DNA of 35,014 nt from Deltaproteobacteria bacterium (GCA_947492135.1 CANLQR010000017.1:1-35014); one strand, 5' to 3'. Positions 24,256-33,146 are shown, counted from the stretch's first letter. Numbers and translations: made by a program. Notes: a model not told the origin generated them from the letters alone.

Positions 24256-24941
24256 CCCCGACCGCGGTTCGCTATGGTTCCACCTCCCGTGTGCTCGATC
24301 CCCGCGCGCCTAGCCTTGGGCTCGGTGACGCGCTGGGCTATTTCATCCGTCGGCCATCGGTCATCGGCCTGCTCACCCTGCTGACCGCTGCGGTGGCGGC
24401 TCGCCTTTGGACGGGCGACTTTGGCCGCTGGGACCTGCTGCTCGCCGCTGGGCTGGTCGCTGTTCACCCGATGTCGGAGTGGTTGATCCACGTCGAACTG
24501 CTGCACTTTCGCCCCCGACGATGGGGCCCGTTCATGATCGACTTCGAGGTCGCTCGTGATCACCGAGCCCACCACGTCGATCCGCACGACCCCAAGTGGT
24601 GGTTCATTCCCCTGCGCAGTGGCGTCGTCGGATTCCTGCTGGTGATGACCTCATCCTTCTTGCTGCTGCCAACCCCGCTCGCGCTGACCGTGTTGGTCGC
24701 AGCACTGGGCCTGGGGAGCACGTACGAGTGGATCCACTACCTGTGCCACACCAGCTGGCGGCCCCGATCGCGCTGGTACAAGCGGATCTGGCGGCTGCAC
24801 CGGCTTCACCACTTCAAGAACGAGCACTACTGGATGGGCGTGACCATGCACGCGGCCGATGTGCTGCTTGGCACGCTCCCGGAGGTCGACGAGGTCGAGA
24901 CCTCACCGACGTGCCGCAACCTGCACGAGCTCGAGCGCTAG
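24252..24941 (+). CDS. Fatty acid hydroxylase-superfamily membrane enzyme
   Basis: A 229-residue di-iron membrane protein of the fatty acid hydroxylase/sterol desaturase superfamily. It has hydrophobic segments near 35-50, 60-80, 120-140 and 143-160. The iron-binding histidine clusters are present: HPMSEWLIHVELLH (72, 80, 85), DHRAHH (104, 107, 108), HYLCH (162, 166), HRLHH (183, 186, 187) plus H192. Family members insert oxygen into acyl chains or sterols. The context (FadR-like regulator, acyl-CoA ligase, 2-hydroxyacyl-CoA lyase-like enzyme) favours fatty acid 2-hydroxylation, which is inference. AGGAG sits seven bases before ATG 24252, inside the regulator gene. Its stop shares the bases CTAG (24938-24941) with the stop of the convergent gene. 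Confidence 0.88.
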   Translation: MTPTAVRYGSTSRVLDPRAPSLGLGDALGYFIRRPSVIGLLTLLTAAVAARLWTGDFGRWDLLLAAGLVAVHPMSEWLIHVELLHFRPRRWGPFMIDFEVARDHRAHHVDPHDPKWWFIPLRSGVVGFLLVMTSSFLLLPTPLALTVLVAALGLGSTYEWIHYLCHTSWRPRSRWYKRIWRLHRLHHFKNEHYWMGVTMHAADVLLGTLPEVDEVETSPTCRNLHELER

Positions 24942-26650
24942 CCGCCTGACGAGCCGAAGCGCTGCTCGAGCTCGCGCTTGATGACCTTGCCGGTGGGGTT
25001 GCGTGGCAGCTCGGTGACGACCTCGTACTGGCGAGGGATCTTCGCCGGCGCGAGATGATCGCGCGCCCACATCCGCACCTGCTCGGGATCGAACTTGGAG
25101 CCGCGGGGCACGACGATGGCCACGAGCCGCTCGCCCCACTCGGGATCGGGCACGCCGATGACCGCGACGTCCTCGATGTCGGGGTGCTTGGCCAGCACGT
25201 TCTCGATCTCGACCGGGTAGAGGTTCACGCCGCCGGAGATGACCATGTCGCGCGCACGACCGGTCAGGAACAGATAGCCGTCGCGGTCGACGAAACCCAG
25301 ATCGTCGACCGTGAGCCAGTCGGCCAGACGAGTCTCGTCGGTCGCCGCAAGGTCGCGCAGGTAGCCCAGCATCAGCTGGGCGCTGCGGGTGTAGACGCGA
25401 CCGATCTGCTCGGGCTCGAGCGCACGGCCACCGTCGTCGAAGATGCCGATCTCCTGGCCAGCGAGCGGACGGCCCAGACTGCCGGGGTGCGTCAGCATCT
25501 CCGGCCCAGAGATCGTCGTCACCCAACCGAGCTCGGTGGCGCCATAGAAATCGAAGATCTTCACGGCGCCGAAGCGGGCAATCGCGCGCTCGCGCAGCGT
25601 GGTGTTGAACGGCGCGGCCCCGGAGATCAACACGCGCAACTCGGGCGTCGGGCACTGCGACACGATGTCCTCGGGAAGATCCAGCACGCGGTGGATCATG
25701 GTCGGCACCATGAAGACGTTCTGGATCCGCCAGCTCGACATTCGACGCAGGGTCTCTTCGGCATCGAAGCGCTCTTGCAGGTGAATCGTCCCGCCCAGGG
25801 AGGTGTTCAACAGCATGAAGACCTGGCCGCTGGAGTGATACAGCGGCGCACAAACCAGGTGCCGGTCGGCGGAGTGCAGCGGAACCCGCTCGAGCACGCG
25901 CAGCAGCTCCACAGCTCCGAACGCGCCCATGTCGCGCACGGCGCCCTTGGGCTTGCCGGTTGTGCCCGAAGTATAGACCACGTTGTCACTTGGGCCCTTC
26001 TCGACGTGAAGCGAGTGTCCCGACGCCCGCTGGGCTGCGACCGCGGCGTCGTAGGAGCGAACCTTGCGGTCACTGCTGGTCCCTGCACCCGCGCGCAGCA
26101 CCCGAAGGTCGAGGTCATCGCGCCGACGAAGCACCGCCTCGGCGACTGACGCGGTTTGTTCCGACACCACGAGCACGCGCGCGCCGCTGCGCTCGAGCAA
26201 GAACTCGAGCTCGTCGGAGGTGCTGTGGCGCCCGACGTGCGCGCAGGTGATCCCGAGCCGAATCAGCGCAAACCATGCGATCGCATATTCGATGCGATTT
26301 TCCATCATGATTGCAACCGGTGCGCTACGCGAGGCGCCCAGGTGGTCGCGCAAGACGCCGGCGACGGCGTCGATCTCGTCGTCGATCTCGCGATAGGTCA
26401 CGCTGCGATGCTGGTCGACCATCGCGCAGCGCGTCGGTGCAGCGGCGGCGTGGATCGAGTGCAGCGACCGCACACCGAGACCGCGGGCCAACGCGACGCG
26501 CGCGACGTCCAGCGGATGCTCGCCACTGACGCCGAAGAGTCCGGCTTCGCGGCCGGTGACCACGAATCTGCGGGCTATGCGGTGCGGCGGGTCGAGCAAG
26601 AGCCGGCGCAGCGCGGGGACGCGTTGGAGCAACCGATCACGGAGGGCCAC
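24938..26650 (-). CDS. Acyl-CoA synthetase (AMP-forming)
   Basis: A member of the ANL adenylate-forming family that activates a carboxylic acid, probably a fatty acid, to its CoA ester through an acyl-AMP. The 570-residue product has the P-loop YTSGTTGKPKG (226-236), the adenine-binding DFYGATELGW, the hinge block YLFLTGRARDMVISGGVNLYPVEIE, and the catalytic lysine K555 in NPTGKVIKREL. No carrier-protein domain is present, which argues against a peptide-synthetase module. Chain-length preference cannot be read. GTG 26650 (VALRDRLLQRV) is preferred; GTG 26686 is an in-frame alternative. It converges on the hydroxylase gene with a 4-base overlap of stops. Confidence 0.92.
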   Translation of the reverse strand: MALRDRLLQRVPALRRLLLDPPHRIARRFVVTGREAGLFGVSGEHPLDVARVALARGLGVRSLHSIHAAAAPTRCAMVDQHRSVTYREIDDEIDAVAGVLRDHLGASRSAPVAIMMENRIEYAIAWFALIRLGITCAHVGRHSTSDELEFLLERSGARVLVVSEQTASVAEAVLRRRDDLDLRVLRAGAGTSSDRKVRSYDAAVAAQRASGHSLHVEKGPSDNVVYTSGTTGKPKGAVRDMGAFGAVELLRVLERVPLHSADRHLVCAPLYHSSGQVFMLLNTSLGGTIHLQERFDAEETLRRMSSWRIQNVFMVPTMIHRVLDLPEDIVSQCPTPELRVLISGAAPFNTTLRERAIARFGAVKIFDFYGATELGWVTTISGPEMLTHPGSLGRPLAGQEIGIFDDGGRALEPEQIGRVYTRSAQLMLGYLRDLAATDETRLADWLTVDDLGFVDRDGYLFLTGRARDMVISGGVNLYPVEIENVLAKHPDIEDVAVIGVPDPEWGERLVAIVVPRGSKFDPEQVRMWARDHLAPAKIPRQYEVVTELPRNPTGKVIKRELEQRFGSSGG

Positions 26651-26913
26651 AGTTGCGGATGGTACACGGCGGCAGCGTCTGCCCACCTGTCACCACCCTG
26701 ACTTCGCCGCATCAACGGCGTGCGCCGGGCTCTGGGCCGGCTCTGGGCGGGGCGACGAGCCCCCGAAAACGACTCGCCGCCGCAGGCGACCGCCGCGAGA
26801 CTGGCGCGCCCCCGAGCCGACGCCCACCCCGACACCCACCCGACACTTTGGATTCGCCGAAATCCGTCACTCGCGCCTTGGCGACCGCCCCGGCACCTCG
26901 TAGGTTTGAGGTC

Positions 26914-27519
26914 ATGGTGTCTCGTCACGCGCTCGTTGCCCCGGCAGCTCTGTTGCTCGCGTTGTGCGTCGCGGGCACGGCATCGGCGAGCGACAGGCCG
27001 CGCCGCGTGAAACACGGCGTCGAGGCACAGGGGGTCGTGGCCACGCAGGTGCTCCCGCACACGTTCTTCGGAGGCGAGGCGGTCTACGTGTTGGGCTCCG
27101 ACAGCTTCAGCGCACGATTCGGCGGGCAGGTGATCAGCGGCCGCGCGTTCGAGATCGGCGACGGCAAGATCGGCAACCTGCTCAGCGTATTCTCGATCGA
27201 CGGCTGCGGCGGCCGGCAGGTGTTTCGCCACCGAATCCGCATGTGCGTCGGCAGCCAGGCCGGGGTGATGTCCCATCGCTGGCAGGGCTTTGATCGCCCT
27301 GGCCGCAAGGCGACCCCCTGGGTCGCGGGCGTGCTGCGCGGCGACTATCGCTACTCGGTGACCGAGCGGCTGGGCCTGATGTTCGGCGTCGGCGTGACGC
27401 TGCCGGTGATCGGTCCCGAGTTCCGCGCAACCGATGCCAACGGCCACGTCTCGCCGCTGGTGTTCCCCGGCCCGGTGACTGGCATGCTGACGTTCGGCGC
27501 GACCTTCGGACTCCGCTAG
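26914..27519 (+). CDS. Secreted, probably outer-membrane-associated protein
   Basis: A 201-residue protein with a clear signal peptide ([22 protein letters not shown]). Glycine- and aromatic-rich beta segments follow ([65 protein letters not shown]). The alternating pattern and the C-terminal [10 protein letters not shown] suggest a small outer-membrane beta-barrel; that is inference. GAGG lies very close to ATG 26914 and would be better placed for GTG 26917, so the start is uncertain by one codon. Its position between the acyl-CoA synthetase and the lyase operon makes a lipid-related role possible but unproven. Confidence 0.75.
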   Translation: MVSRHALVAPAALLLALCVAGTASASDRPRRVKHGVEAQGVVATQVLPHTFFGGEAVYVLGSDSFSARFGGQVISGRAFEIGDGKIGNLLSVFSIDGCGGRQVFRHRIRMCVGSQAGVMSHRWQGFDRPGRKATPWVAGVLRGDYRYSVTERLGLMFGVGVTLPVIGPEFRATDANGHVSPLVFPGPVTGMLTFGATFGLR

Positions 27520-27608
27520 CGCGGTCGTGCGAGGTGCCTCGACGAGCCATTGCGCCGCGCTGCGGTGCCACGGTGGAGGTCATCTCGGCGGCGGTGCACT
27601 AAGAGGCC

Positions 27609-27630
27609 GCGGGCATGTGACAATGCCCGC
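27609..27630. promoter_or_regulatory. Inverted repeat immediately before a thioesterase start
   Basis: GCGGGCAT (27609-27616) pairs perfectly with ATGCCCGC (27623-27630) around GTGACA. The stem ends two bases before ATG 27633 and fills the place where a Shine-Dalgarno should be. It could be a translation-control hairpin, an operator, or the terminator of the upstream gene, whose stop is 90 bases away. Confidence 0.5.
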
Positions 27631-27632
27631 CG

Positions 27633-28040
27633 ATGCGCCCCCCCACTCACGAGCTGCTCGACGCCGAGCTGTGCGGCACGCCCCTGGAAACCTCTGCCGG
27701 CAAGGCCCAGGTAGAGTTCGTCGCCACCGCCCGCATGCGGGCCGATGCCACCGATCTGGTCCATGGTGGTTTTCTGTTCGGCCTCGCCGACCACGCCGCG
27801 ATGCTGGCAGTCGGAGCCCCAACGGTGGTGCTTGCCGGCGCCGAGGTGAAGTTTCTTGCCCCGGTGGTCGTGGGTGACCGCGTCCGCGCCACCGCGACGA
27901 CGAGCTCGACGATCGGCCACAAGCACGTCGTCGACGTACTCGTCCACCACGGCGAGACCGTGGTGATGGAGGCCCGCATGACCTGCATCGTGCCGATGCG
28001 CCACGTGCTTGCGGGGGGACGTCGCGATGCACGGCGGTGA
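27633..28040 (+). CDS. PaaI-type hotdog-fold thioesterase
   Basis: A 135-residue single hotdog-domain protein. The signature [20 protein letters not shown] (H44-G45-G46, then D53 on the central helix) matches the PaaI group, which hydrolyses acyl-CoA thioesters as a homotetramer in the cytoplasm. Later strands ([35 protein letters not shown]) complete the fold. The stop lies 14 bases inside the downstream lyase-like gene, so the two are coupled. The substrate is unknown; context suggests an acyl-CoA or formyl-CoA product of that lyase. Confidence 0.9.
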   Translation: MRPPTHELLDAELCGTPLETSAGKAQVEFVATARMRADATDLVHGGFLFGLADHAAMLAVGAPTVVLAGAEVKFLAPVVVGDRVRATATTSSTIGHKHVVDVLVHHGETVVMEARMTCIVPMRHVLAGGRRDARR

Positions 28041-29763
28041 TCTCATCGCGCAGGTACTCGAGCGCCAAGGCGTTCGGTGGTTGTTCACGCTGTGCGGTGG
28101 ACACATCTCGCCGATCCTCACCGGCGCGAAGGCCCTGGGCATCCGCGTCATCGACGTGCGCCACGAGGCGACCGCGGTGTTCGCCGCCGACGCGGTCGCG
28201 CGCCTCACCGGGGTACCGGGCGTCGCAGCGGTCACCGCGGGCCCCGGCGTGACCAACACGATCACCGCGATCAAAAATGCCCAACTCGCCCAGTCGCCGG
28301 TCGTGCTGCTCGGCGGCGCAACGGCGACCATTCTTCGCGGCCGCGGTGCGCTGCAGGACATCGATCAGATGGCGCTTTTCGGGCCCCACGTGAAGCTCTG
28401 CGAGACCGTCGGCCGGGTGAAAGACCTGGTCAGCACGCTCGAGCGCGCCTTCGAGGTCGCCCAGAGCGGCGTGCCAGGCCCGGTCTTCGTCGAGTGCCCA
28501 GTCGATCTGCTGTACGACGAAGCCACCGTGCGCGAGATGATCGGCGCCAAGGCGGCGTCCGACGTCCGCAGCTTGCCGGACATGGCCGTGCAACTCTATC
28601 TGCGCGCCCACCTCGCACGGGTGTTCGCCGGCTCCAAGCGGGTCCGCATCGGCCCCAAACGTAGGCCGGAGATCCCGGCCGCGTTTGGCCACGCGATCAC
28701 TCGGGCGGCGAAGCTCGTGCTTGGCGCCGAGCGTCCGCTGGTGCTCGTCGGATCGCAGGCCACCGTACGTGGGCCCGAGTCGATGGGTCAGCTCCGTGAA
28801 GCGCTCGAGCGGATCGGCGCGCCGGTTTACCTGTCGGGGATGGCACGCGGGCTGCTCGGTGCAAAGCACCCACTGCTGTATCGCCACAAGCGCACCCAGG
28901 CGCTGCTCGATGCCGATGTGGTGGTTCTCGCCGGGGTGCCGTGTGACTTCCGACTCAACTATGGGCTGCAGATCGGCCGCAAGACCAAGATCATCGCGCT
29001 CAACCGCAGCGAGCAAGACGCCCGCAAGAACCGCCGGCCGACCGCGGCCATCATTGCCGACCCCTGCGACTCGCTGCAGTCCATGGCCCGAGCGATGGAC
29101 GCTGGACGGGATCGGCTCGCGCCATGGAAAGACCGGTTGCGCACCCGCGACGGCGAGCGTGAGGACGAGATTGCCCAGCAAGCCGCGACCGAGGTGCCGC
29201 TGGTGCACCCGCTGCGGCTGTGCCGTGGCATCGATCAGCACCTCGCCGACGACAGTGTGCTCGTCGCCGACGGTGGGGATTTCGTCGCGACCGCATCCTA
29301 CGTCACGGCGCCGCGCGGGCCGCTGTCGTGGCTCGATCCCGGTGTGTTCGGAACCCTTGGCGTCGGCGCGGGGTTCGCCATCGGCGCGAAGCTCGTGCGA
29401 CCCGACGCCGAGGTGTGGCTGTTGTGGGGCGATGGTTCAGCGGGCTATGGCCTGTCCGAGTTCGACACCTTCGTTCGCCACAGTCTGGGGATCATCGCGG
29501 TCGTCGGCAACGACGCAAGCTGGGCTCAGATCGCCCGCGATCAGGTCCACCTGCTCGGTGATGACGTCGGCACCGTGCTGCGACGAACGGACTACGATCG
29601 CGTTGCGCAGGGGTTTGGTGCAGCGGGACTCCGACTCGATGACGCCACGGCGATCGGCCAGATCCTCGGGGAGGCAAAAGCCCTGGCGAAGGCCGGAACG
29701 CCGGTCCTGATCAACGCCCATCTCTCGCCGAGCGAGTTTCGCAAGGGCTCGATCTCGATGTGA
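28027..29763 (+). CDS. Thiamine-diphosphate 2-hydroxyacyl-CoA lyase-like enzyme (ILVBL/HACL2 type)
   Basis: A 578-residue enzyme with the three-domain layout of the acetolactate synthase superfamily. Catalytic E47 lies in [17 protein letters not shown], and the ThDP/magnesium motif is GDG (468-470) with N495. As I recall the human ILVBL (HACL2) sequence, the best landmarks are [104 protein letters not shown] and [15 protein letters not shown], present in order with nearly the same spacing. That family cleaves 2-hydroxyacyl-CoA to a one-carbon-shorter aldehyde and formyl-CoA. No ilvN or other branched-chain gene is near, arguing against acetolactate synthase. ATG 28027 has GGGGGA upstream and overlaps the thioesterase gene. 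Confidence 0.88.
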   Translation: MHGGDLIAQVLERQGVRWLFTLCGGHISPILTGAKALGIRVIDVRHEATAVFAADAVARLTGVPGVAAVTAGPGVTNTITAIKNAQLAQSPVVLLGGATATILRGRGALQDIDQMALFGPHVKLCETVGRVKDLVSTLERAFEVAQSGVPGPVFVECPVDLLYDEATVREMIGAKAASDVRSLPDMAVQLYLRAHLARVFAGSKRVRIGPKRRPEIPAAFGHAITRAAKLVLGAERPLVLVGSQATVRGPESMGQLREALERIGAPVYLSGMARGLLGAKHPLLYRHKRTQALLDADVVVLAGVPCDFRLNYGLQIGRKTKIIALNRSEQDARKNRRPTAAIIADPCDSLQSMARAMDAGRDRLAPWKDRLRTRDGEREDEIAQQAATEVPLVHPLRLCRGIDQHLADDSVLVADGGDFVATASYVTAPRGPLSWLDPGVFGTLGVGAGFAIGAKLVRPDAEVWLLWGDGSAGYGLSEFDTFVRHSLGIIAVVGNDASWAQIARDQVHLLGDDVGTVLRRTDYDRVAQGFGAAGLRLDDATAIGQILGEAKALAKAGTPVLINAHLSPSEFRKGSISM

Positions 29764-30862
29764 AGGTGCCCGCGCGGGCACGACGGCGCCGGCTCGCCAA
29801 GATGAGCACGAGCAGCGCCGAGCCGCCCAAGCCCCCCGAGCCGCCCAAGCCCCCCGAGCCGCCCAAGCCCCCCAAGCCCTGGGCCGCGGCGGGCCGCGAA
29901 ATCGTACAGCCCCCGGTGGGCGCACCCTGGCCGCCATGAAGCTCGAGTTCGCCATCGAACCCGCCAAACCTCGCCGCGAGCACTGCGGGCGCTTGCGCGT
30001 TGGCGAAGCGCACCAGGTTCGGGGCCACGAGATCCGCTCCAGCGGCGAGCTGCCAGTCGAACGTGACCCCGTAGAGCGGGGCGCCGTCGAGGTCGTACGC
30101 ACTCGCGATCACCACACCCCAGGCGGCCGGATCGTCGGTCGACTCCGACGCGAACAGATCGAGGTCGGCCACGGCCGAAGCGTCCACGACGTCGACATCC
30201 ATGCGCGTGAACTCTTCACCCCCGATCGCCAGCGCTACACGTTGCACGCCACGCTCGAGCGCGGCGAGGCGCAGCCAATCGCGATGCTCCCCCAGGAAGT
30301 CGGGCACGATCTCGACCTCGAGACCCGCAGAAGCACTCGCCTGGACGCCGCCGCCGCCCGCAAGGCGTGTCGCCCCGTCGAAATATTGGACGAGGAAGAT
30401 CGCGTCACCGCCCTCGACCACGCGGAGTAAACCAGCCTCGGTCGGAACATCCGCCCGCTTGACGAACAGCGGGGCGGCAGCGTGGAGTACGACCCGGGTG
30501 GGCGTCCGGACCTCGACGTCGACGGCGGCAACGATGTCTCCGTCGGCGTCCACCAGCGCGACCTCGGCGAGTCCCGCACTCCTGGCGATGGCGTGGCCTT
30601 GGGCGCCTCGCGCGTCCAGTTCCAGAACCTCGGGATCGCTGGAGACCAACGACAGTGAGCCGAGGGCGCCGTGGGCCGTGAGCTCGAGCGTCGCGCCGAC
30701 CACATAGGGCGCGTGCAGCGTAGCTTCGGGGTCGGTGGTCACCGCGAAGTCGATCGTTCCGTCGATGGAGTCCGAGAACCAGACCTCGGTGTCGCATCCC
30801 ACCGCAACGAGCGCGCTCGCCAGTGACACAGCTCGCACAAGACTCTGGCCGATCCTGCCCAT
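29711..30862 (-). CDS. Lipoprotein with Gly/Ser repeat and C-terminal membrane tail
   Basis: A 383-residue exported protein. It starts with a lipoprotein signal (lipobox LVAVGC, Cys23), followed by beta-rich domains of bacterial Ig-like character ([30 protein letters not shown], residues about 50-110, and later strands). Near the C-terminus a GGC is followed by the repeat GGLGGS (three copies), a hydrophobic run (ALLVLILA) and the basic cluster SRRRRARAG. This resembles the MYXO-CTERM arrangement, which is known in myxobacteria to direct surface sorting, but it is combined here with a lipobox. Its last 53 bases overlap the end of the lyase gene on the other strand, so the residues after the Arg cluster are read antisense to lyase codons. 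Function unknown. Confidence 0.8.
   Translation of the reverse strand: MGRIGQSLVRAVSLASALVAVGCDTEVWFSDSIDGTIDFAVTTDPEATLHAPYVVGATLELTAHGALGSLSLVSSDPEVLELDARGAQGHAIARSAGLAEVALVDADGDIVAAVDVEVRTPTRVVLHAAAPLFVKRADVPTEAGLLRVVEGGDAIFLVQYFDGATRLAGGGGVQASASAGLEVEIVPDFLGEHRDWLRLAALERGVQRVALAIGGEEFTRMDVDVVDASAVADLDLFASESTDDPAAWGVVIASAYDLDGAPLYGVTFDWQLAAGADLVAPNLVRFANAQAPAVLAARFGGFDGELELHGGQGAPTGGCTISRPAAAQGLGGLGGSGGLGGSGGLGGSALLVLILASRRRRARAGTFTSRSSPCETRSARDGR
29820..29873. repeat. 18-base tandem repeat, three exact copies
   Basis: GAGCCGCCCAAGCCCCCC occurs three times (29820-29837, 29838-29855, 29856-29873) with a partial fourth copy. On the minus strand it encodes the GGLGGS repeats before the C-terminal hydrophobic tail of the lipoprotein. 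Confidence 0.92.
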
Positions 30863-31038
30863 CGTTGTGGCACATGATCTGCTTCCCTCGTACCACCTGA
30901 TTCCTGAATGATTCCAGTACGCACGTCAGCTCCGTCAGGGCGTGGGCGTCGCCTCGCCCAAACCGCCGCGGCCATCGGTGTCGCTGCGAAGATGTCGCGG
31001 CGCATCGCAGGAGCGATCCACCCCGGGACGCTCGGCTG

Positions 31039-31593
31039 ATGGCAAGCTCTCGCACGATGACCTCGGCGCACCTCGACCAGTACCGCGCGTTCGCGAAGTA
31101 CAACACCAACTTCAACCGCAAGCTCTTCGAGGTGGTCGGTCAGCTGACGCCAGAGCAACGCGAACGCGACCTGGGCGCGTTCTTCGGCTCGGTCAATGCC
31201 ACCTTGAACCACATCCTGCTGGCCGATCGGGTCTGGCTCAAGCGCCTGCGCGAATCAGGGCACGACTTCCCGGCGCTCGACGAGGCCGATCTGGAGTTCG
31301 AAATCCAGGCACTCGACCAGCCGGGGACCACCGACTTCACGACGCTGCTGCATGATCGCATCGCCACCGACCAGGTCATCGCTGCGTGGGTCGAGGACCT
31401 GACCGACGCGATCTTGGCGGCGCCCATGCGGTATCAGACCCGCGCGGGCCAGACCCGCGAACACACGGTGTGGGTCGCGGTCTCGCATCTCTTCAATCAC
31501 CAGACTCACCACCGCGGGCAGGTCACGACGCTGCTCAACCAGCTCGGCTTCCACGCCGGCGTGACCGACTTCGTGGTGTTCACGCTGGCATGA
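31039..31593 (+). CDS. DinB-like four-helix protein
   Basis: A 184-residue DinB/YfiT-like protein. The family's metal site appears in order: H58 in ATLNHILLADRVWL, then H153 and H157 in SHLFNHQTHHRGQV. Known members are four-helix-bundle proteins, some of them metal- and thiol-dependent transferases; the substrate here is unknown. ATG 31039 is given; ATG 31057 is an in-frame alternative. The stop overlaps the flippase start (ATGA), so it heads a translationally coupled run of glycan genes, though no glycan role is known for the family. The 176-base spacer upstream, divergent from the lipoprotein gene, should hold both promoters; I see no clear elements in it. Confidence 0.88.
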   Translation: MASSRTMTSAHLDQYRAFAKYNTNFNRKLFEVVGQLTPEQRERDLGAFFGSVNATLNHILLADRVWLKRLRESGHDFPALDEADLEFEIQALDQPGTTDFTTLLHDRIATDQVIAAWVEDLTDAILAAPMRYQTRAGQTREHTVWVAVSHLFNHQTHHRGQVTTLLNQLGFHAGVTDFVVFTLA

Positions 31594-33146
31594 CTGTGAG
31601 CGGCGAGCCTGCGGAACAGCCGACCGTCGATGCCCGCATCGCCCGTGGGGCGGCGACGAACTTCGTGGGCACGCTCGCCAAGCTGCTGCACCCCGCCTTC
31701 TTGGTGCTCGCCAACCGGCTCTACGGCCCCAGTGAAGTCGGACTCTACGTGGTGGCGACGACCATCGTCGAGCTCTGCGCGGGGCTGATCAACGGCGGGT
31801 GGCGCGACGCCGTGCTGCTGATCGGTGGGCGCCACGCCGAGGGCGAGGATCCAAGCGACCAGCAAGCACTGTACGACGGGCTCGGCCAGGCGGTACAGGC
31901 TGTGATCTTGGGCTCCGCCGCCGTGACGGCGCTGGCCTTGGGGTTTGGGGCACCGCTGCTGTCGTGGATATCCCCCCACCACGACGTCTACGCGCTGGTG
32001 ATGTGGATGCTGCCGGTGCTGTGGTGCCTCGGGCTCGCGGAGGTCGGCATTGCGGCGACCAAGGTGCTGATGATCATGCGCTACGACGCGCTGATCCTCG
32101 GCTTTCTCAAGCCGGCGACGATGGTCGTCGCGGCAGTGGTCGTGTTCACGTTCCGCCCCGACGCGACCGGGCTCGCCATCGCCTTCGCGGCCGCGCATGT
32201 GGCCTTGCCGGTGGCGACGTTCTTCGTGGTTCGGCGCCATTTCTCGATCGCGCGGATCTTCCGCGCAGCGGTGCGCACCCGGCCTAGCGCGCGGCTGTGG
32301 GGGTTCGCCCTGCCTCAGAGCGCGAACATGGCGCTCGTCTACTTCACGACCGGCATCGACGTGTTGCTGCTGGGGTACTTCGGCGTGGCCACCGACCGCA
32401 TCGCATACTACAAGACGGCGTCGACCGTGCTGCGCAACGTCCGGCAGGTCAAGCTCAGCTTCTCCGGGGCGTTCAACCCGGTCGCGGCGCGCCTGTTCGC
32501 GGCGCGCAAGCTCGAGGAACTCGCCGTCCAGATCACCACGGTGTCGCGGTGGTCGGCGACGATCGGCCACCCGATCTTGCTCGTGGTCGTGGCGCTACAC
32601 AGCGAGATCCTGCGGGTGTTCGAGCCCAGCTATGGTGGTTTCGCGGGGTTCGTAGTCTTGCTCGCGCTGCTGCCCGCGCTGAGCAATGCCCTCGGACTCG
32701 CCGGCAACACCATCGTGATGGCCGGGTTCTCGCGGTGGAATCTGATCAACACCGCCGTCAACGTCGTGGTCACGCTGGCCGTGGGCTTCTGGCTCATCCC
32801 CGAGCACGGGCTGGTCGGGGCCGCGATCGCGACCATGGCCAGCAGCGTGGTCGGCACGCTGATGCAGCTCGCCGAGCTGCGCTTTGTCGTCGGGGTGCGC
32901 GTACCGTACGCCCGGCTCGCGGCCCCGAATGTCGCACTGCTCGTGGGTGCGACCGCGGGGGCAGCGATGTGGTGGATCGGCACCGCGTGGCCGGGCTGGG
33001 TGTCCGACCTCGCGGCCGCTTTGGCCTCGATTGCCGCCTACGTGGCGCTGCTCGCGGTCTGGGGCCTGCCTGCCGAGGACGCTGCAGTACTTCGCCCCTG
33101 GCGTCGAGCAGCCCCGCGCAAGCCGGCACCCGATCGCCCCGACTAA
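31590..33146 (+). CDS. Wzx-type polysaccharide flippase
   Basis: A 518-residue inner-membrane protein with about 12-14 hydrophobic segments, of the MOP/PST (polysaccharide transport, MatE-like) superfamily. It moves lipid-linked oligosaccharides to the periplasmic face. The first segment carries ATNFVGTLAKLLHPAFLVLANRLYGPSEVGLYVVATTIVEL, split here by the usual charged turn, and the middle holds LWGFALPQSANMALVYFTTGIDVLLLGYFG, both typical of Wzx or O-antigen translocases. The C-terminal tail is Arg/Pro-rich and cytoplasmic. ATG 31590 overlaps the DinB-like gene by four bases. The glycosyltransferase genes downstream support the role. Confidence 0.88.
   Translation: MTVSGEPAEQPTVDARIARGAATNFVGTLAKLLHPAFLVLANRLYGPSEVGLYVVATTIVELCAGLINGGWRDAVLLIGGRHAEGEDPSDQQALYDGLGQAVQAVILGSAAVTALALGFGAPLLSWISPHHDVYALVMWMLPVLWCLGLAEVGIAATKVLMIMRYDALILGFLKPATMVVAAVVVFTFRPDATGLAIAFAAAHVALPVATFFVVRRHFSIARIFRAAVRTRPSARLWGFALPQSANMALVYFTTGIDVLLLGYFGVATDRIAYYKTASTVLRNVRQVKLSFSGAFNPVAARLFAARKLEELAVQITTVSRWSATIGHPILLVVVALHSEILRVFEPSYGGFAGFVVLLALLPALSNALGLAGNTIVMAGFSRWNLINTAVNVVVTLAVGFWLIPEHGLVGAAIATMASSVVGTLMQLAELRFVVGVRVPYARLAAPNVALLVGATAGAAMWWIGTAWPGWVSDLAAALASIAAYVALLAVWGLPAEDAAVLRPWRRAAPRKPAPDRPD

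Noticed and set aside
24938-26650. Non-ribosomal peptide synthetase adenylation domain
   Set aside because: It is a stand-alone 570-residue ligase with no carrier or condensation domain, and its neighbours are lipid genes.
27580-29241. A 553-codon open frame on the minus strand opposite the thioesterase and lyase genes
   Set aside because: It is antisense to two genes with clear family motifs and shows low-complexity His/Arg/Gly composition without domain landmarks.
28027-29763. Acetolactate synthase large subunit (ilvB)
   Set aside because: The conserved blocks match ILVBL/HACL2 better, and no regulatory subunit or branched-chain amino acid gene is adjacent.
29820-29873. CRISPR-like array
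   Set aside because: The 18-base units are directly adjacent without spacers, in frame, and encode a Gly/Ser linker.
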